From Lamellibrachia satsuma (lineage: Eukaryota > Annelida > Polychaeta > Sabellida > Siboglinidae): a DNA stretch of 64,000 nucleotides. A program made the translations under genes and the position numbers. The stretch lies in the NCBI GenBank assembly GCA_033239005.1, contig BSQZ01000018.1, forward strand, positions 8,604,536-8,668,535. The letters run 5' to 3'. Of this stretch, positions 1 through 11,760 are shown one piece after another. The notes under the pieces are model-generated. The model was not told the origin of the DNA. It searched no databases and saw only the letters and a program-made list of their open reading frames with translations. Numbering within the stretch: the stretch's first letter is position 1; each line of letters starts with the position of its first letter.

Positions 1-1214
1 CCTAATTATATACTTGCAGTGCTTATAGTACGCAAAACGTTACATATAAAAATATAAGTCCATAGCAAGTAGGGTTGTGTTTCTTTATATTGCAAACTAA
101 AACTGACTAAAAAAAAAATTCTTGACAGCATTTTATCAAATATCCAATCTATTAGAATTACTAGTATTAATTAAACCTCGCAACTGTGATGTTTGACTAT
201 AATATGACAATAAGGACACTCACAGAGACAAATTTCCAATGTGTATGCCTACACCAAGTATGTGTAACACACACTCAATAATAGGAGGCCCTAACTGTTG
301 TATAGTGTTTCGTAATAGTTACCGTCCTGTGATAAATTTTGGCCAGCTTAGACCAGCGCCTTTAGAATACGTAATACTCATTGTGTAATATATTTCGATT
401 TTGCGTAGACTCTGCCAATCCTATAGCTTCGACGTCCATTATATCTTTACGATGCACAACCCTTAAGAAACTGTTTTCTTAGCCCTTACGTAGTATTGTT
501 GTGTTGCACGAAGAAGGTCTGGTGCTTTTCATCTTAAGCTTGTGATTGACTCGCTGGTAATTGGGGATGTCCATCTACAAAGCTAACGCCCACAAGCTCC
601 CAAACAAAGAGATCTTAGCTTGGTCCGCTTATTTCATCACGACTGGTCCTACAAAACGCAATTGAAAAACAATGCCACAAGAGTCTGTGAAACAGCCTTT
701 CATTGATCTAAACAAATGTATACGCTGTCATTTACACTCAATTTGCAAGAATGACATGAGTCAATGTTTGTTTACCACATTCTATTGTAAACAATTGCAG
801 CGAGCAACAATTGTGTTAGCGAACTACATGTCCTTCTTCAGTTTCGACTGCAAATGTTTCACAAATGTTTTACTTTCCCACATACAGCTAACATTACAGG
901 TACTATATACGTTCACATAATTTTACCTCCTTCGTGAGTTGTCATTGTATCAATGTCATCGTTTAGTTTCACAAAACAATTGGTCGTATCTTACGATGGT
1001 TCTCATACATTAACTATTTCACAGGCCAATATAATAAAATTCATCACCTGGTGGAATTACGTATTCTTCTTTAAACGTTCGTAAATGTTCGTCAGTTCCG
1101 TCTTACCGCACGAACGCCTCACCATATACCGCCTGCCCAAAAGACCGAATTTCAGAACAAGCACATAACAAAGCCAAGGTGACATACAACAATATTAATA
1201 TTATATACTCATAT
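1..1214. other. No gene recognised
   Basis: AT-rich DNA with only short frames on both strands and no recognisable protein, RNA gene or repeat structure. Confidence 0.6.
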
Positions 1215-1279
1215 ACGTGAATGACAACCATACCGACGATATACCGAGTATATTCCAACGATATTCCGAGTATATATCG

Positions 1280-1677
1280 CGGGCGGGCGGGCGGGCGGGC
1301 GGGCGGGCGGGCGGGCGGGCGGGCGGGCGGGCGGGCGGGCGGGCGGGCGGGCGGGCGGGCGGGCGGGCGGGCGGGCGGGCGGGCGGGCGGGCGGGCGGGC
1401 GGGCGGGCGGGCGGGCGGGCGGGCGGGCGGGCGGGCGGGCGGGCGGGCGGGCGGGCGGGCGGGCGGGCGGGCGGCCGGGCGGGCGGGCGGGCGGGCGGGC
1501 GGGCGGGCGGGCGGGCGGGCGGGCGGGCGGGCGGGCGGGCGGGCGGGCGGGCGGGCGGGCGGGCGGGCGGGCGGGCGGGCGGGCGGGCGGGCGGGCGGGC
1601 GGGCGGGCGGGCGGGCGGGCGGGCGGGCGGGCGGGCGGGCGGGCGGGCGGGCGGGCGGGCGGGCGGGCGGGCGGGCG
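1280..1677. repeat. (GGGC)n tetranucleotide microsatellite
   Basis: About 99 copies of GGGC in 397 bp, broken by a single C at about 1474. It is preceded by degenerate ATTCCGAGTATAT-type repeats at 1240-1275. The + strand is a long run of GGG triplets separated by single C, so G-quadruplex or other non-B structure is expected. All long frames over it (Arg-Ala-Gly-Gly or Pro-Ala-Arg-Pro repeats) are artefacts. Confidence 0.97.
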
Positions 1678-2103
1678 TGAGCCCCAGGATCGAGTTTATT
1701 CTTACTAGCCGAGTCGACTTTCTTGCAAAAGCGTCTGCCATCGAACGCAACGGACAAGGCTTTGTCTACAGTACAAAGTCAACGGACAAGGCTTTGTACA
1801 AAGTCAACGCGTGAAAGCAAACATTCCATCGACTGCGGTCTTTCTTTGATGTCTGCAGCGGCTGGGGGACGCGCGAGTGACGCCTACGACATGCAGGAGA
1901 ATGGGAACCAAGATATATATTATCTTGTCACCAGTCTGTGCGGTTCTGAAAAGATCACATCAATCAATTGATTATTTTGTCTGATGTGTTTTTGTCGTCG
2001 TTTACAGTGTCTCGCGTGTGGTCTGTGTGAGCAAAATCCTTAATGTTTACACAAGTCCCCCAATGTCGGGCCTAACAAAAAAGTTTTCAGCCGAAACAGC
2101 GTT
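1678..2103. other. No gene; short 2-3 copy duplication
   Basis: Holds a short tandem duplication around GTCAACGGACAAGGCTTTGT at 1747-1808. No coding signal was recognised. Confidence 0.6.
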
Positions 2104-2296
2104 ATGACGATCTCAAATAATCGACACATTCTGTTTTGTGTTGCATTCGTTTCAGTCTTCCTTACGCTACTATATGAACTGGTGATTGTGAAGACATCTA
2201 AAGTAGGCATCCTGAAGTTGGCAGGCACGTCGATAGACCCTTCACACTCAAGCTCAGAGAGTTGTGACTACAGTGTGTCGCCGCAGGAAATGTTGG
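2104..2296 (+). CDS. Possible first exon of a type II membrane protein
   Basis: The open frame starts MTISNNRHILFCVAFVSVFL and has a short polar head, about 21 hydrophobic residues, then a Ser-rich stem-like stretch. It ends at a possible donor G|GTAAAC at 2297 in phase 1. That architecture is typical of Golgi glycosyltransferases and sulfotransferases, but no catalytic domain follows in the window on this strand. T-rich DNA often yields hydrophobic frames by chance, so this is weak. The ATG has G at -3. Confidence 0.22.
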
Positions 2297-2939
2297 GTAA
2301 ACAAGCGTGTTGGTAGTAGATACATACTTCACAACGAAGTGCCGGGTTATCGAGCAGTGTGAAGTTTCACTCGGGACAACTTCAGTTGAGGACTCTTTGG
2401 TGTAATCTGGGGATTATTCGATGTAATTACGAACGACAGCCAACGTGAGCCGCAACGGAACGGGTCTCGAAGGTAGACTGTTTAAATTTCTTATCCAGGT
2501 AATTCAAAACGAAAGGAAAGGCGCTAAGGTAATATTATGAACAATTTTAAGGTATTTTCGTTCCACTTTGGATTTCCAAAATAATGTTACGTATTATATT
2601 TTAAAGGAAAATAAACCATAACTTGTCACGATGAATACATGAATACAAAACTGTATCAGCTGACATGATTCAGTTTCAGGCTATATGGAGATTTTTAATG
2701 TTACCTGGTGCATACACGAAATTATCTGATTATTGTGTGCAGTGCCAGATTACCAGAAACCAGCAGTAAGAGTAGTACTAGCAGTAGCTATAGTAGCTTT
2801 ATTTAAAAATATAACAATACATAAAATACAAGATTATACTATACGATATACATAATTGTAATGTGTTATATAATATGGTGGTCACATGACTCATTGTCGT
2901 CTTCCTGTTATATCAGAGTGCGTTTCATCGACAAAAGAT
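2297..2939. other. No gene recognised
   Basis: AT-rich, with a small imperfect AGTAG/AGCAGT simple-sequence patch near 2763-2800. Confidence 0.55.
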
Positions 2940-3620
2940 GTCGACCCCCCTACCCCAATAAAGTGTATATCACAGCGACGTAATTCCGCAACGTGACCTC
3001 CATAAAACAAACGGAGGTCGAGGTGAGCTTCCGCCAACGCGACTGCTTCGGCAACGTTTATTTACGGTTCCAATAAACGAGCGTTTTAATCTGAATCGAT
3101 TCGTGCCACTGAAATATCTTGACTGCGCGCGAACTTTCTGCCGTAAACACAGCGCACAGGGGGATTACGGACGATGATAAACGCCGCAAGGTCGCTTCAA
3201 CTGACCCGATAAGAAAGAAGCAGTAGAGGCATCTCGTTAGACATCACCCTCTTTTTGACGGCGAAACAAAAGCCATTTGAAAATGGCTGCCCGAGGCAGT
3301 GTCGGCGGGATCAGATCGGCGCGTGCACCTGCCGCTGTCTGGCCAATCAGCGCCCGGCGACCGCTGTCGTCTGCGGGGCTGGCACGCTTACTGTCTGTCG
3401 CGCTGAAATTAGTTCGGATATGAAAAGGAAATCGACAATAGCGATACCCCCGGGGCAAGTGCCTCGTAAGAGATAGGATCGCGCTGCGAGACGGCGATAC
3501 CCCGCCAAAGATTGGCGGATAATCGATCTGTTTACCTGCGGATAAGCCGGGGCGCCACAGTAACCGTTCTAATTTAAATTTAGAATTCAAGAACGTGTGT
3601 GGATTCAAAAGCGAAGGTTA
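2940..3620. promoter_or_regulatory. CpG-rich island-like region
   Basis: The stretch is unusually rich in CpG (for example GGCGCG and CGCCCGGCGACCG around 3320-3365) within AT-rich DNA. It carries a GGCCAATCAG CCAAT box near 3340 and AAAATGGCTGCC at about 3280, which resembles a YY1 site and also sets an ATG in strong context opening a 46-codon frame (MAARGSVGG...). I do not recognise that product. This could be a promoter of an unrelated or divergent gene. Confidence 0.3.
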
Positions 3621-4619
3621 TTGTATGGCTGTCTCGGTTGATGTATGATCGTTATTTACGACGGCACATATCTCGACAATGCCCTCGCCCACGCGAGGTC
3701 TTATTTATTTGTTACACGACCAAGGCGAGTTATTAATACAATATAATCAAGTAGCAAAGCGTAATGAATCACCCAGTGACCGCACGATGTTCGTTTTACC
3801 GAGACAACTAGTGCGTCATACCGCTTTCGAGGTGACGGCTTCACTGGTTGCACGTGGAAGCCGACGCAGATCTTGCCGATATCTCTTCGAATTGTTTCTG
3901 GACCTTGGGTTCACTTTGGTTCATGTGGGGTAGAGGAGGGGGCGGGTGCTTGGAATGTGTCGCTGTGAGTGGTGTCGGTAGTAAATGGGACTGATCAAAG
4001 GGTAGCAACTACGAATGACTGTCCTTATGAAAGGCACGACAAAGCGTGCTCGATTTATATTCGTCGCAACGTTATTAAACGATCTGAGACCTTCAAGTAA
4101 TCATCTTTAGTCCCTGGAGGTAAGCCCCCCATCACGTACGCAAAATATATAAATCTGAACTTCCACAAATCTGGAGAAAATGAAGCTAACTTCTATCTGA
4201 TACTCACCCCGAAAGCTCAGCAACACGAGACAGACGTAATTAAACCAGTGTGTTCTTAAACCTTTGTATGCACTGATCTAATATTTTGTCAATAGTAAAA
4301 TAGTGAAACTCACTATATAATGGTATGAATCATGGACTTAATTGGTCATATGATAATATTATTAACCAGGCAATAGTATGTTGTGTTTTGTATACATCGT
4401 GTTAAGACATGCGTCGTGTCTGTGGGCCAAGACGGTCCCTATGTCTTCTCACACACGCACATGGTCACAATATGTCAAATGCACATGGCCTGCAGGCTGT
4501 AATTATGATGGAATATTACTAAACCAATATTACACGTATGTTATGTATGGATTACAAGGTATGTATTATATGTTAACTCCCATTTACATTTAACCGTAAT
4601 GATATATTACTGTCATACC
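3621..4619. other. No gene recognised
   Basis: Mixed sequence with short frames only. Nothing recognisable. Confidence 0.55.
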
Positions 4620-4622
4620 ACG

Positions 4623-4685
<63 letters not shown>

Positions 4686-4719
4686 ACGTGCGTGCGTGCG
4701 TTCGTGCGTGCGTGCGTGT
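4620..4719. repeat. (GT)n / (GTGC)n microsatellite
   Basis: GT dinucleotides from about 4622 to 4683 pass into GTGC tetranucleotides to about 4718. The tract alternates purine and pyrimidine and could form Z-DNA. Confidence 0.95.
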
Positions 4720-4855
4720 GACGGTTGACATAATCACTGACCCACAAGAAGGCCAGGCAGTTTCGTGTCACGTCCAAGAGCTGACTTCCAAAGTGCACCT
4801 AGTCTGCTGCAGGCTTGGGCTTTTCTGAAGTACATGCGTCGACATTTCAATATCC

Positions 4856-5074
4856 TTCATTGGGTCTGTCTTGCCATCAGTGTGGCTTCATTGGGTCTGT
4901 CTTGCCACCAGTGTGGCTTCATTGGGTCTGTCTTGCCACCAGTGTGGCTTCATTTGGTCTGTCTTGCCATCAGTGTGGCTTCATGGGGTCTGTCTTGCCA
5001 CCAGTGTGGCTTCATTGGGTCTGTCTTGCCACCAGTGTGGCTTCATTGGGTCTGTCTTGCCACCAGTGTGGCTT
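4856..5074. repeat. 31-bp minisatellite, about 7 copies
   Basis: Tandem units built on TGGGTCTGTCTTGCC and CAGTGTGGCTTCAT. The period of 31 shifts frame at each unit, which explains three overlapping open frames here. Units are more than 95% alike. Confidence 0.95.
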
Positions 5075-5166
5075 TCTGTTGATGCTTTCGATGATAACAT
5101 AATCTAATTATAACAAAGCTAGAAGCATTGTTGGATAGTCCGAATGTTGGATAGTCCGACTGTTGG

Positions 5167-6461
5167 GTAGTCACATCATATGAACACGGTCCATATAACG
5201 GTTGTCACATCATATGGACACGGTCCATATAACGGTAGTCACATCATATGAACACGGTCCATATAACGGTAGTCACATCATATGAACACGGTCCATATAA
5301 CGGTTGTCACATCATATGAACACGGTCCATATAACGGTAGTCACATCATATGAACACGGTCCATATAACGGTTGTCACATCATATGGACACGGTCCATAT
5401 AGCGGTTGTCACATCATATGAACACGGTCCATATAACGGTTGTCACATCATATGAACACGGTCCATATAGCGGTTGTCACATCATATGAACACGGTCCAT
5501 ATAACGGTTGTCACATCATATGAACACGGTCCATATAACGGTTGTCACATCATATGAACACGGTCCATATAGCGGTTGTCACATCATATGAACACGGTCC
5601 ATATAACGGTTGTCACATCATATGGACACGGTCCATATAACGGTTGTCACATCATATGAACACGGTCCATATAACGGTTGTCACATCATATGGACACGGT
5701 CCATATAACGGTTGTCACATCATATGGACACGGTCCATATAGCGGTTGTCACATCATATGAACACGGTCCATATAACGGTTGTCACATCATATGGACACG
5801 GTCCATATAGCGGTTGTGACATCATATGAACACGGTCCATATAACGGTTGTCACATCATATGAACACGGTCCATATAGCGGTTGTGACATCATATGAACA
5901 CGGTCCATAAAGCGGTTGTCACATCATATGAACACGATCCATATAGCGGTTGTCACATCATATGAACACGGTCCATATAGCGGTTATCACATCATATGAA
6001 CACGGTCCATATAACGGTTGGTACATCATGTTAACGTCGTCCATATAGCGGTTGTCACATCATATGAACACGGTCCATATAGCGGTTGTGACATCATATG
6101 AACACGGTCCATAAAGCGGTTGTCACATCATATGAACACGATCCATATAGCGGTTGTCACATCATATGAACACGGTCCATATAGCGGTTATCACATCATA
6201 TGAACACGGTCCATATAACGGTTGGTACATCATGTTAACGTCGTCCATATAACGGTTGTCACATCATATGAACACGGTCCATATAACGGTTGGTACATCA
6301 TGTTAACGTCGTCCATATAACGGTTGGTACATCATGTTAACGTCGTCCATATAACGGTTGGTACATCATGTTAACGTCGTCCATATAACGGTTGTCACAT
6401 TATAGGAGCATGGTCCATATAACGGTTGTCACATTATAGGAGCATGGTCCACGTAATGGTT
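5167..6461. repeat. 34-bp minisatellite, about 38 copies
   Basis: Units are built on GTCACATCATATGAACACGG and TCCATATAACGGTT. Variants include GGACACGG, ATAGCGG and a diverged type GGTACATCATGTTAACGTCG. A six-unit block of 204 bp beginning at 5881 recurs at 6085 with the same order of variants, so the array has grown by multi-unit duplication. Every unit carries the palindrome CATATG. It is preceded by three TTGGATAGTCCGA-like units at 5131-5166. Confidence 0.96.
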
Positions 6462-6500
6462 GCTACATCGTGTCTACGTTTGTTTACACCTACTCCTATT

Positions 6501-6587
6501 CTTGTCGATGGGATATGGCCGCTGTATGCGTCCAAACTCAACTTGTCGATGGGATATGGCCATGCTGTATGCGTCCAAACTCAACTT
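6501..6587. repeat. Two-copy tandem duplication, about 41-43 bp
   Basis: CTTGTCGATGGGATATGGCC and CTGTATGCGTCCAAACTCAA occur twice in tandem. The second copy has a 3-bp insertion. Confidence 0.9.
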
Positions 6588-7041
6588 TTGTAACATATTT
6601 TGGCATTTGTTTACTACAGTATTACTCTTTCTAACAAAATAGCACGTTTGTTTGATATTTTGCGTTGGTTCCGTGTATGCTGGCCTCACTTAATACGTCA
6701 CAATCAGTCTAAGTTACTCGATTTTCATAGAACTGCGCATGCGGTTATCGGTAGCGCTGATTAAAGGGAATAACAACAATTACAACGATTGCTTGAAATC
6801 ATATTATATTACATATTGTTGTATATTTCCATTTCCACAACACCAACAAATTCATTAGAATTCCATTAATTAATAATTCGGAATAATTCTCTGTTCTACC
6901 GGCCTACCTCGATTATGCATATTTTTCCCAAGCTTCGACGTGACGTCACTGATGATACGGCAGTGCATACAAGACTGAGACTTTCCACTCATTCACCGTA
7001 CTGTTGACAGCGATAGGGGTTGTTCAGAAGCGAGCGTCATA
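6588..7041. other. No gene; palindromic CRE-like site
   Basis: AT-rich. A TGACGTCA palindrome lies at 6941-6948, and another at 7310-7317 precedes CACGTG at 7324. The pair brackets the THAP-like fragment and may mark the ends of an old element. Confidence 0.3.
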
Positions 7042-7140
7042 ATGGTTTATCGTGCGGCATGTGATTGTAATGCAAACAGTAGTAAGAATAAAAGAACATG
7101 TACCGGGTAGTTGGTTTAAGTTTCCTGCGGTGCCAACACT
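7042..7140 (+). pseudogene. Broken THAP-like zinc-finger fragment
   Basis: From the ATG at 7042 one frame reads MVYRAACDCNANSSKNKRTC and then stops at a TAG. The overlapping frame continues with GSWFKFPAVPTL. Across the frame change this matches the N-terminal half of a THAP DNA-binding domain: paired cysteines spaced C-x-C here against the usual C-x(2-4)-C, an N-x-S-S-K-N-K loop, and an aromatic-x-F-P motif. The C-x2-H half is not recognisable. THAP domains occur in P-element-like transposases and host proteins. The frameshift and early stop argue that this copy is dead. Confidence 0.4.
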
Positions 7141-7150
7141 GTCCAGTAGT

Positions 7151-7979
7151 GGAAGCTATGTTGATGCCACCGTAGAACACATGCAGGCAGCGTCACGGGT
7201 GTCGACGACCTTGAAAATTCTTGAAAATCACTCGCAATAGTAACGAGAGTGAAACTATACTGAAGTATTGCATAGAAATAATTGACTGAATGTAAACCCA
7301 TATCGTCATTGACGTCACAAAACCACGTGATCGCTCATCTCATAAACTTCGAATTTTTACGCGCGCTTTGCGCATGTAGCACATACAATATTAAACTGTG
7401 TGTACACACCGAAAAAAGCATTTTTAGCTAGTGCCTTGTTGTTTAAACCCTTTAACGTGTTACCCTCAGCCAACCGGAGAATTGACCCGAATATCTTAGA
7501 ACACATTCTGAGTAAACCACCGCCGTGATGTTCTTGATTTAAGTTGCACATGATTAGTTTTTAATTTATCTTTTTATTATGACTGTTGTTACGTTAAGTC
7601 ACCAAACGCTCGATGTTACTTATTCGCGATATAGCTACTCACGTAAGTCTTGTACATGTAAGTTCCTATTATTAGGGTCTATAGCGTTGTGTCATTTGGG
7701 CCCTCAAAACGCTTTGCACTTCACCCCCAAGAAGACCCGTTCATTTCAACACCAACTATTTTTTTCTGGGAAGCTTTAAAACGCACAACAATTGCTGTGC
7801 GGAAACTGTTCGTTCATATGTTTTCATCACCTTCTCTAGCCAGGTACTCAATTATATAGTTGTCAACATGGAGTGAACGAAATTGTCCAATCTTCAAAAC
7901 GGCAGCAAGTGAATTAGAACCCCAGGTACGTCTCGACTGAGAGTTAGACGTTCTAGATAACACCGTGGTATTGCGCACC
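7151..7979. other. No gene recognised
   Basis: Mixed sequence with CRE and E-box-like palindromes at 7310-7329. No recognisable coding region. Confidence 0.5.
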
Positions 7980-8065
7980 GTAATGTTGACTCAATTATCT
8001 ACAAACTGTGTAAATGCTAGCAGCGTGAATATGTTTAAAAACAAGGCAAAATTATATAGCGAATT
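7980..8065 (+). mobile_element. Fragment of non-LTR retrotransposon ORF2 C-terminus
   Basis: The frame reading LSTNCVNASSVNMFKNKA matches LPNDCVNASSVNMFKNRI in the larger element on the minus strand at 16540-16600. It is therefore a short, isolated scrap of the 3' end of the same retrotransposon family, here on the + strand. Confidence 0.65.
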
Positions 8066-8184
8066 GTTCGCGGAAACCGTCAATGACGTGCAACCATTGC
8101 AATTAAAATTGCTAGGCATAGTTTATATTCCGTATTGCGCGCAGGCAAAACACACTCCCTACTAAGGCGGGCAAAACGGGACAC

Positions 8185-8279
8185 CGGCTAATGTTAACAT
8201 TTAAATTACTCCATCCCAAAATTAATACACTGGCTAATGTTAACATTTAAATTACTCCATCCCAAAATTAATACACTGG
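8185..8279. repeat. Two-copy 47-bp tandem duplication
   Basis: GGCTAATGTTAACATTTAAA and the following ACTCCATCCCAAAATTAATA are repeated once with no visible change, so the duplication is recent. Confidence 0.92.
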
Positions 8280-9215
8280 ATGCTGGATGCACCCAAACGT
8301 ACTTAATAAATAGAACAACATTATGTAATTGTCTGGCATTAGTGGAGGAGCTAGGATGTAAATATAATAACTAAGTCACCCGTTTTACATGCCTTTCCCC
8401 TACATACTGCATGCAGGTTTTCCCGAAAACAAGACCTAGACATATAGTATTACTATACTATGTGCTATAGCCACCTTCCAAATATCTTTTTGTTATAATA
8501 CTCGCGTAATATCATCATCTAAGGCCTACATGTAATGGGGAAATGTGCATTACACAACATGACAAATATTACACATTATAATAATGTAAATAATTAGTTT
8601 TTTTTACATAAGTAGTAGAACACAGATAGCGTGCCTTGCATGGGCCAGACGACGTACAGACAACGGGCATTATATGACGCAGACGACACACAGGCCGTGG
8701 ACCTTGTGCGGGCAAGACGAAGACAAATCCTGAGAAACGCGCAGACTGATTGACGACTGAGCTAAAATAACACGTAGTTGCTGTCGTGTCGTCGATCAAA
8801 CGTGTTCGCTCTACCTCGGCAAAGGTAGCATCGTTCAGCTCAGTGCGAGGCTTGCGTTACTGTCCCGGTGTACCATCGATTGCAATATTCATTGATTTAC
8901 ATATGTACGCGACATATGAAATAGCATCCCCAACTTGAACTAAGCACGTAGTTGTGTAGTGTGCTTATTAGTAATCCTGAGTCTGTCAAACAAAAACATC
9001 CACATGGAAGCGGCACTATACATTGACGTGACGTAATCTACGAAATGTGACTGCGGAGAAGACGAGACAATATCCCACCTCCTCTGTCACTGACTACTGG
9101 ACGATCCGTACACGACAAGAAGAATTAGTATCATTAGACCAATTGTCACTTTAATGTAAACGATGTGCGAGCTAAGTAATGCATAGTTTTATTCAAGGGA
9201 AACCAATTATGAAAA
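8280..9215. other. No gene recognised
   Basis: No coding, RNA or repeat structure that I can support. Confidence 0.5.
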
Positions 9216-9445
9216 CAAAAGTTGGTCCGGGCAGACTGATTTTAGTGGCCAAAACTGGTCCGTCGGACCCATTTTAATGGCCAAAATGTATTAGCCGACT
9301 TCAGCAACCAAACTTTATCCTGTGGGACTAGTTTTATCCAGTTTTGGCTGCACAAGTCGGTCCGGGCGGATACATTTTGGCCACCAAAATCGATCCGGTG
9401 GACGAGTTTTGGCTGCCATAACTGATCCCACGGACCGATTGTGGT
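9216..9445. repeat. Decayed tandem repeat with internal palindromes
   Basis: Degenerate copies of a roughly 40-bp unit carry GGTCCG...GGAC followed by TTTTGGCCACCAAAA-like palindromes (for example 9366-9390). Copies differ too much to count exactly. This is an old array next to many young ones. Confidence 0.55.
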
Positions 9446-9704
9446 GGGAACAAATGTTAAGCCTAACAGCTATACATACCACAGAACGTAAATACCAAAG
9501 TTGTTCCGTTTGAGCGGATGTTTCTGACATCGGGAACGCTTATGGCGAGAGTCAACTGTATTACATATTGGCTGGACAAATATCAAATTAGTATGCATTT
9601 TATTCAACAGATTTTTTAAAACTTATTTGATATTACAGTTGACATAGCAGTTTTTCGAATGTTTCCCAAATGAATCACCATGACATTCGATCAGATAAGC
9701 TAAA

Positions 9705-9795
9705 CAGATATTACAAATGGTGTATGGGTATGCTCTCAGTAAACCAATGGCTTCCTTGCCCACGCGCCATCTGAAGTTTATATCATTATGTGTTA
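9705..9795 (+). mobile_element. 3'-UTR scrap of the same retrotransposon family
   Basis: CCAATGGCTTCCTTGCCCAC and neighbouring bases at about 9746-9785 are the reverse complement of 16451-16490, which is the 3' flank of the reverse transcriptase fragment. So a second piece of that family lies here in + orientation. Confidence 0.55.
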
Positions 9796-10959
9796 TTGAA
9801 ACCATTAAGATAATCATCGCAAACCTAATGCATCATTGTCTAACACTAGGGGATTTCCGACTTATCTTCAATATGTAAATACACATGACGGACGCTTCTC
9901 TTGTTTACAAGTTTGTTATTGTTTCATAATATGTTAGGCCTACCGTGTTGTACATAACACGTGTATACAAGTAGGTCTACTTGTAATAGGCACGTCATTT
10001 AACGGCCATCGTTTGTCAACTGCTACCAGCAGGCTGCAGCTTATATAGGCTCGTGTACCGGGTAAGCATACATCTGTGAACAAGATGGTGCCTCGTTAAT
10101 TATTTCATGACAAAAGTCATTATATTCCGACTTAATTACATGCAGAGTATATGGCGGAATTTTTTATTATCACGTGGTCATCATAATCTGGTCGAAAGAC
10201 TTCGGGATATATTACGTGTTAAAACATTCTGTTTGGAGCATTTCTATAAAACAGTTTGTGCCTGCATATGTTTGTTTGTTTGTTCTCATCATATATCTGC
10301 TAATTTCGCATGTATGGGGTTGACATTTTGTAGACGTGTTCGGGGGCCTAGAGGGGTGAGTTGTACATTAATCAATCATGTGGTCAACTCCATTCCGGAA
10401 TTGACCTTAACTATACGTACGAATGGAACAACAAAAGCTCGTAGTTGCGTACAACTCTGCGTACAATTATTTGCAACGCTATGCGCGTTTTCTACGATTA
10501 TTCCGAGTTACGTGATCTACGTTAAACGTATTTGGGCATGAAGTTGTGTCCACTGTTGCCACTGATCTACCAAAACTCGACTCGGAGTCACAGGCTCTTG
10601 CACTGGCTGTTTTTTCCCCAGTTCAACGCCGGGTAACTCGGTTAGTAATTATCATATTTAAATGCATTTTGTCGTTTATAATTGGTGCAACATTATTTCC
10701 AAGCAAAACGTTAATTAGCATACAAATGTACCGTTATTTTCACTATTGTTGTTTTTAGTTAACAATATTCCTATAGGCTATACGTCATATTTTATTGTGT
10801 CAGTAGCCTTTTCACATAGTAGTGCTATAAATAGAAAACAAAGAAAGATAAAAACGTCCATCAGATTCCAGAACGTGTGTCACTCGGGTTTATAGCAGTT
10901 GATACAATCGTGGTTGTCGTACTGCATTAATTTCAACCGTTTTACATAAGATTGTCTAG
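9796..10959. other. No gene recognised
   Basis: AT-rich with a 144-codon frame at 10107-10541 that has no recognisable domain and no coding-like composition. Confidence 0.5.
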
Positions 10960-11760
10960 CCTCTGTAAATTGTGATGCAGCGCCACTCGAATTGATCGCG
11001 CGATGAGTTCTCGTAGGAAGTATTCTGGCCACGTAAATAGCGCGCACTCGAGCAATTCCGGTAGCGATAGACTTGGCTCGCGCTCCCCGCGGCGCACGCG
11101 CGTCTAGTTACCGAATTAACATAATCAACCTCGCGGCACGAGAGCGCGACGCCTTTCCAAAAGTGGCGCGCGCTGATTGGCTAAGAAAGTGTCGCCTGTC
11201 AATCAAACCCAACAACCATTCAGTTGAACGGCGGAAAGCGAGGATGAAAACACAACACCGGTGCGCGCAGTGTACACATTGATGCCACGAAATAATACGC
11301 AAATAAATAGGTCGGCTACCAAACAATGAAGGATATACTCGCGGCCATATCACATATATAGCTAGAGCAAGCAAGGTACATCCAATGATTTGTTCTCCGA
11401 GCGCTGTCAGCGTTAAATGTTGAATTGCTCCGCGTGTGTTAAATGAAATGGCAAGTGCCCGTATAGGCGGATGAATTCGAAAGCTGTATTGTGCGTGACA
11501 CGGTCCCACAAAGAAAAGAAAATGTCTGCCTGTGTGTAAGGTGAGCGTGGATGTTCGCGAGAAAACTTTAATGGAAAGTATCTGAAAGTGCGGATGTAGC
11601 ACATTGTTTGCACTGACACAAAGTTATGCTTAATCTCGATCGTCCTGTGGATGGACAAGACACGCAGGGGAGAAATTTGACCAGGTAAGGCCCAGCGTGG
11701 AGGCCCGTGTAATACACGTCGCCATTTTGTCTATTACCGTTGTGTATCTGAGATTTAATT
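10960..11760 (+). promoter_or_regulatory. CpG-rich candidate promoter and noncoding first exon for the long isoform
   Basis: CpG dinucleotides are dense here (GCGCGC, CGCGCG and CTCGCG runs near 10990-11170) in contrast to the AT-rich surroundings. An inverted CCAAT box (GATTGG) is at about 11174, and a GCCATTTT (YY1-like) site lies near 11720. A strong donor, CCAG|GTAAGG, is at 11684/11685. Joined to the acceptor at 24236 it would give a spliced 5' UTR for the AD1 isoform. A 34-codon ORF starting MSSRRKYSGHV at 11001 would be an upstream ORF if transcribed. Orientation and use as a promoter are inferred. Confidence 0.35.

Noticed and set aside
1103..1814. Four long frames rich in Arg-Ala-Gly-Gly or Pro-Ala-Arg-Pro
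   Set aside because: They are the GGGC microsatellite read in different frames and strands. No non-repeat coding sequence supports them.
5167..6461. CArG boxes (serum response elements) in each 34-bp unit
   Set aside because: The text is CCATATAACGG, one base too long for CC(A/T)6GG, so it does not fit the consensus.
10107..10541. 144-codon frame
   Set aside because: Cys/His-rich by chance, with no ordered zinc-binding spacing and no homology I can name.
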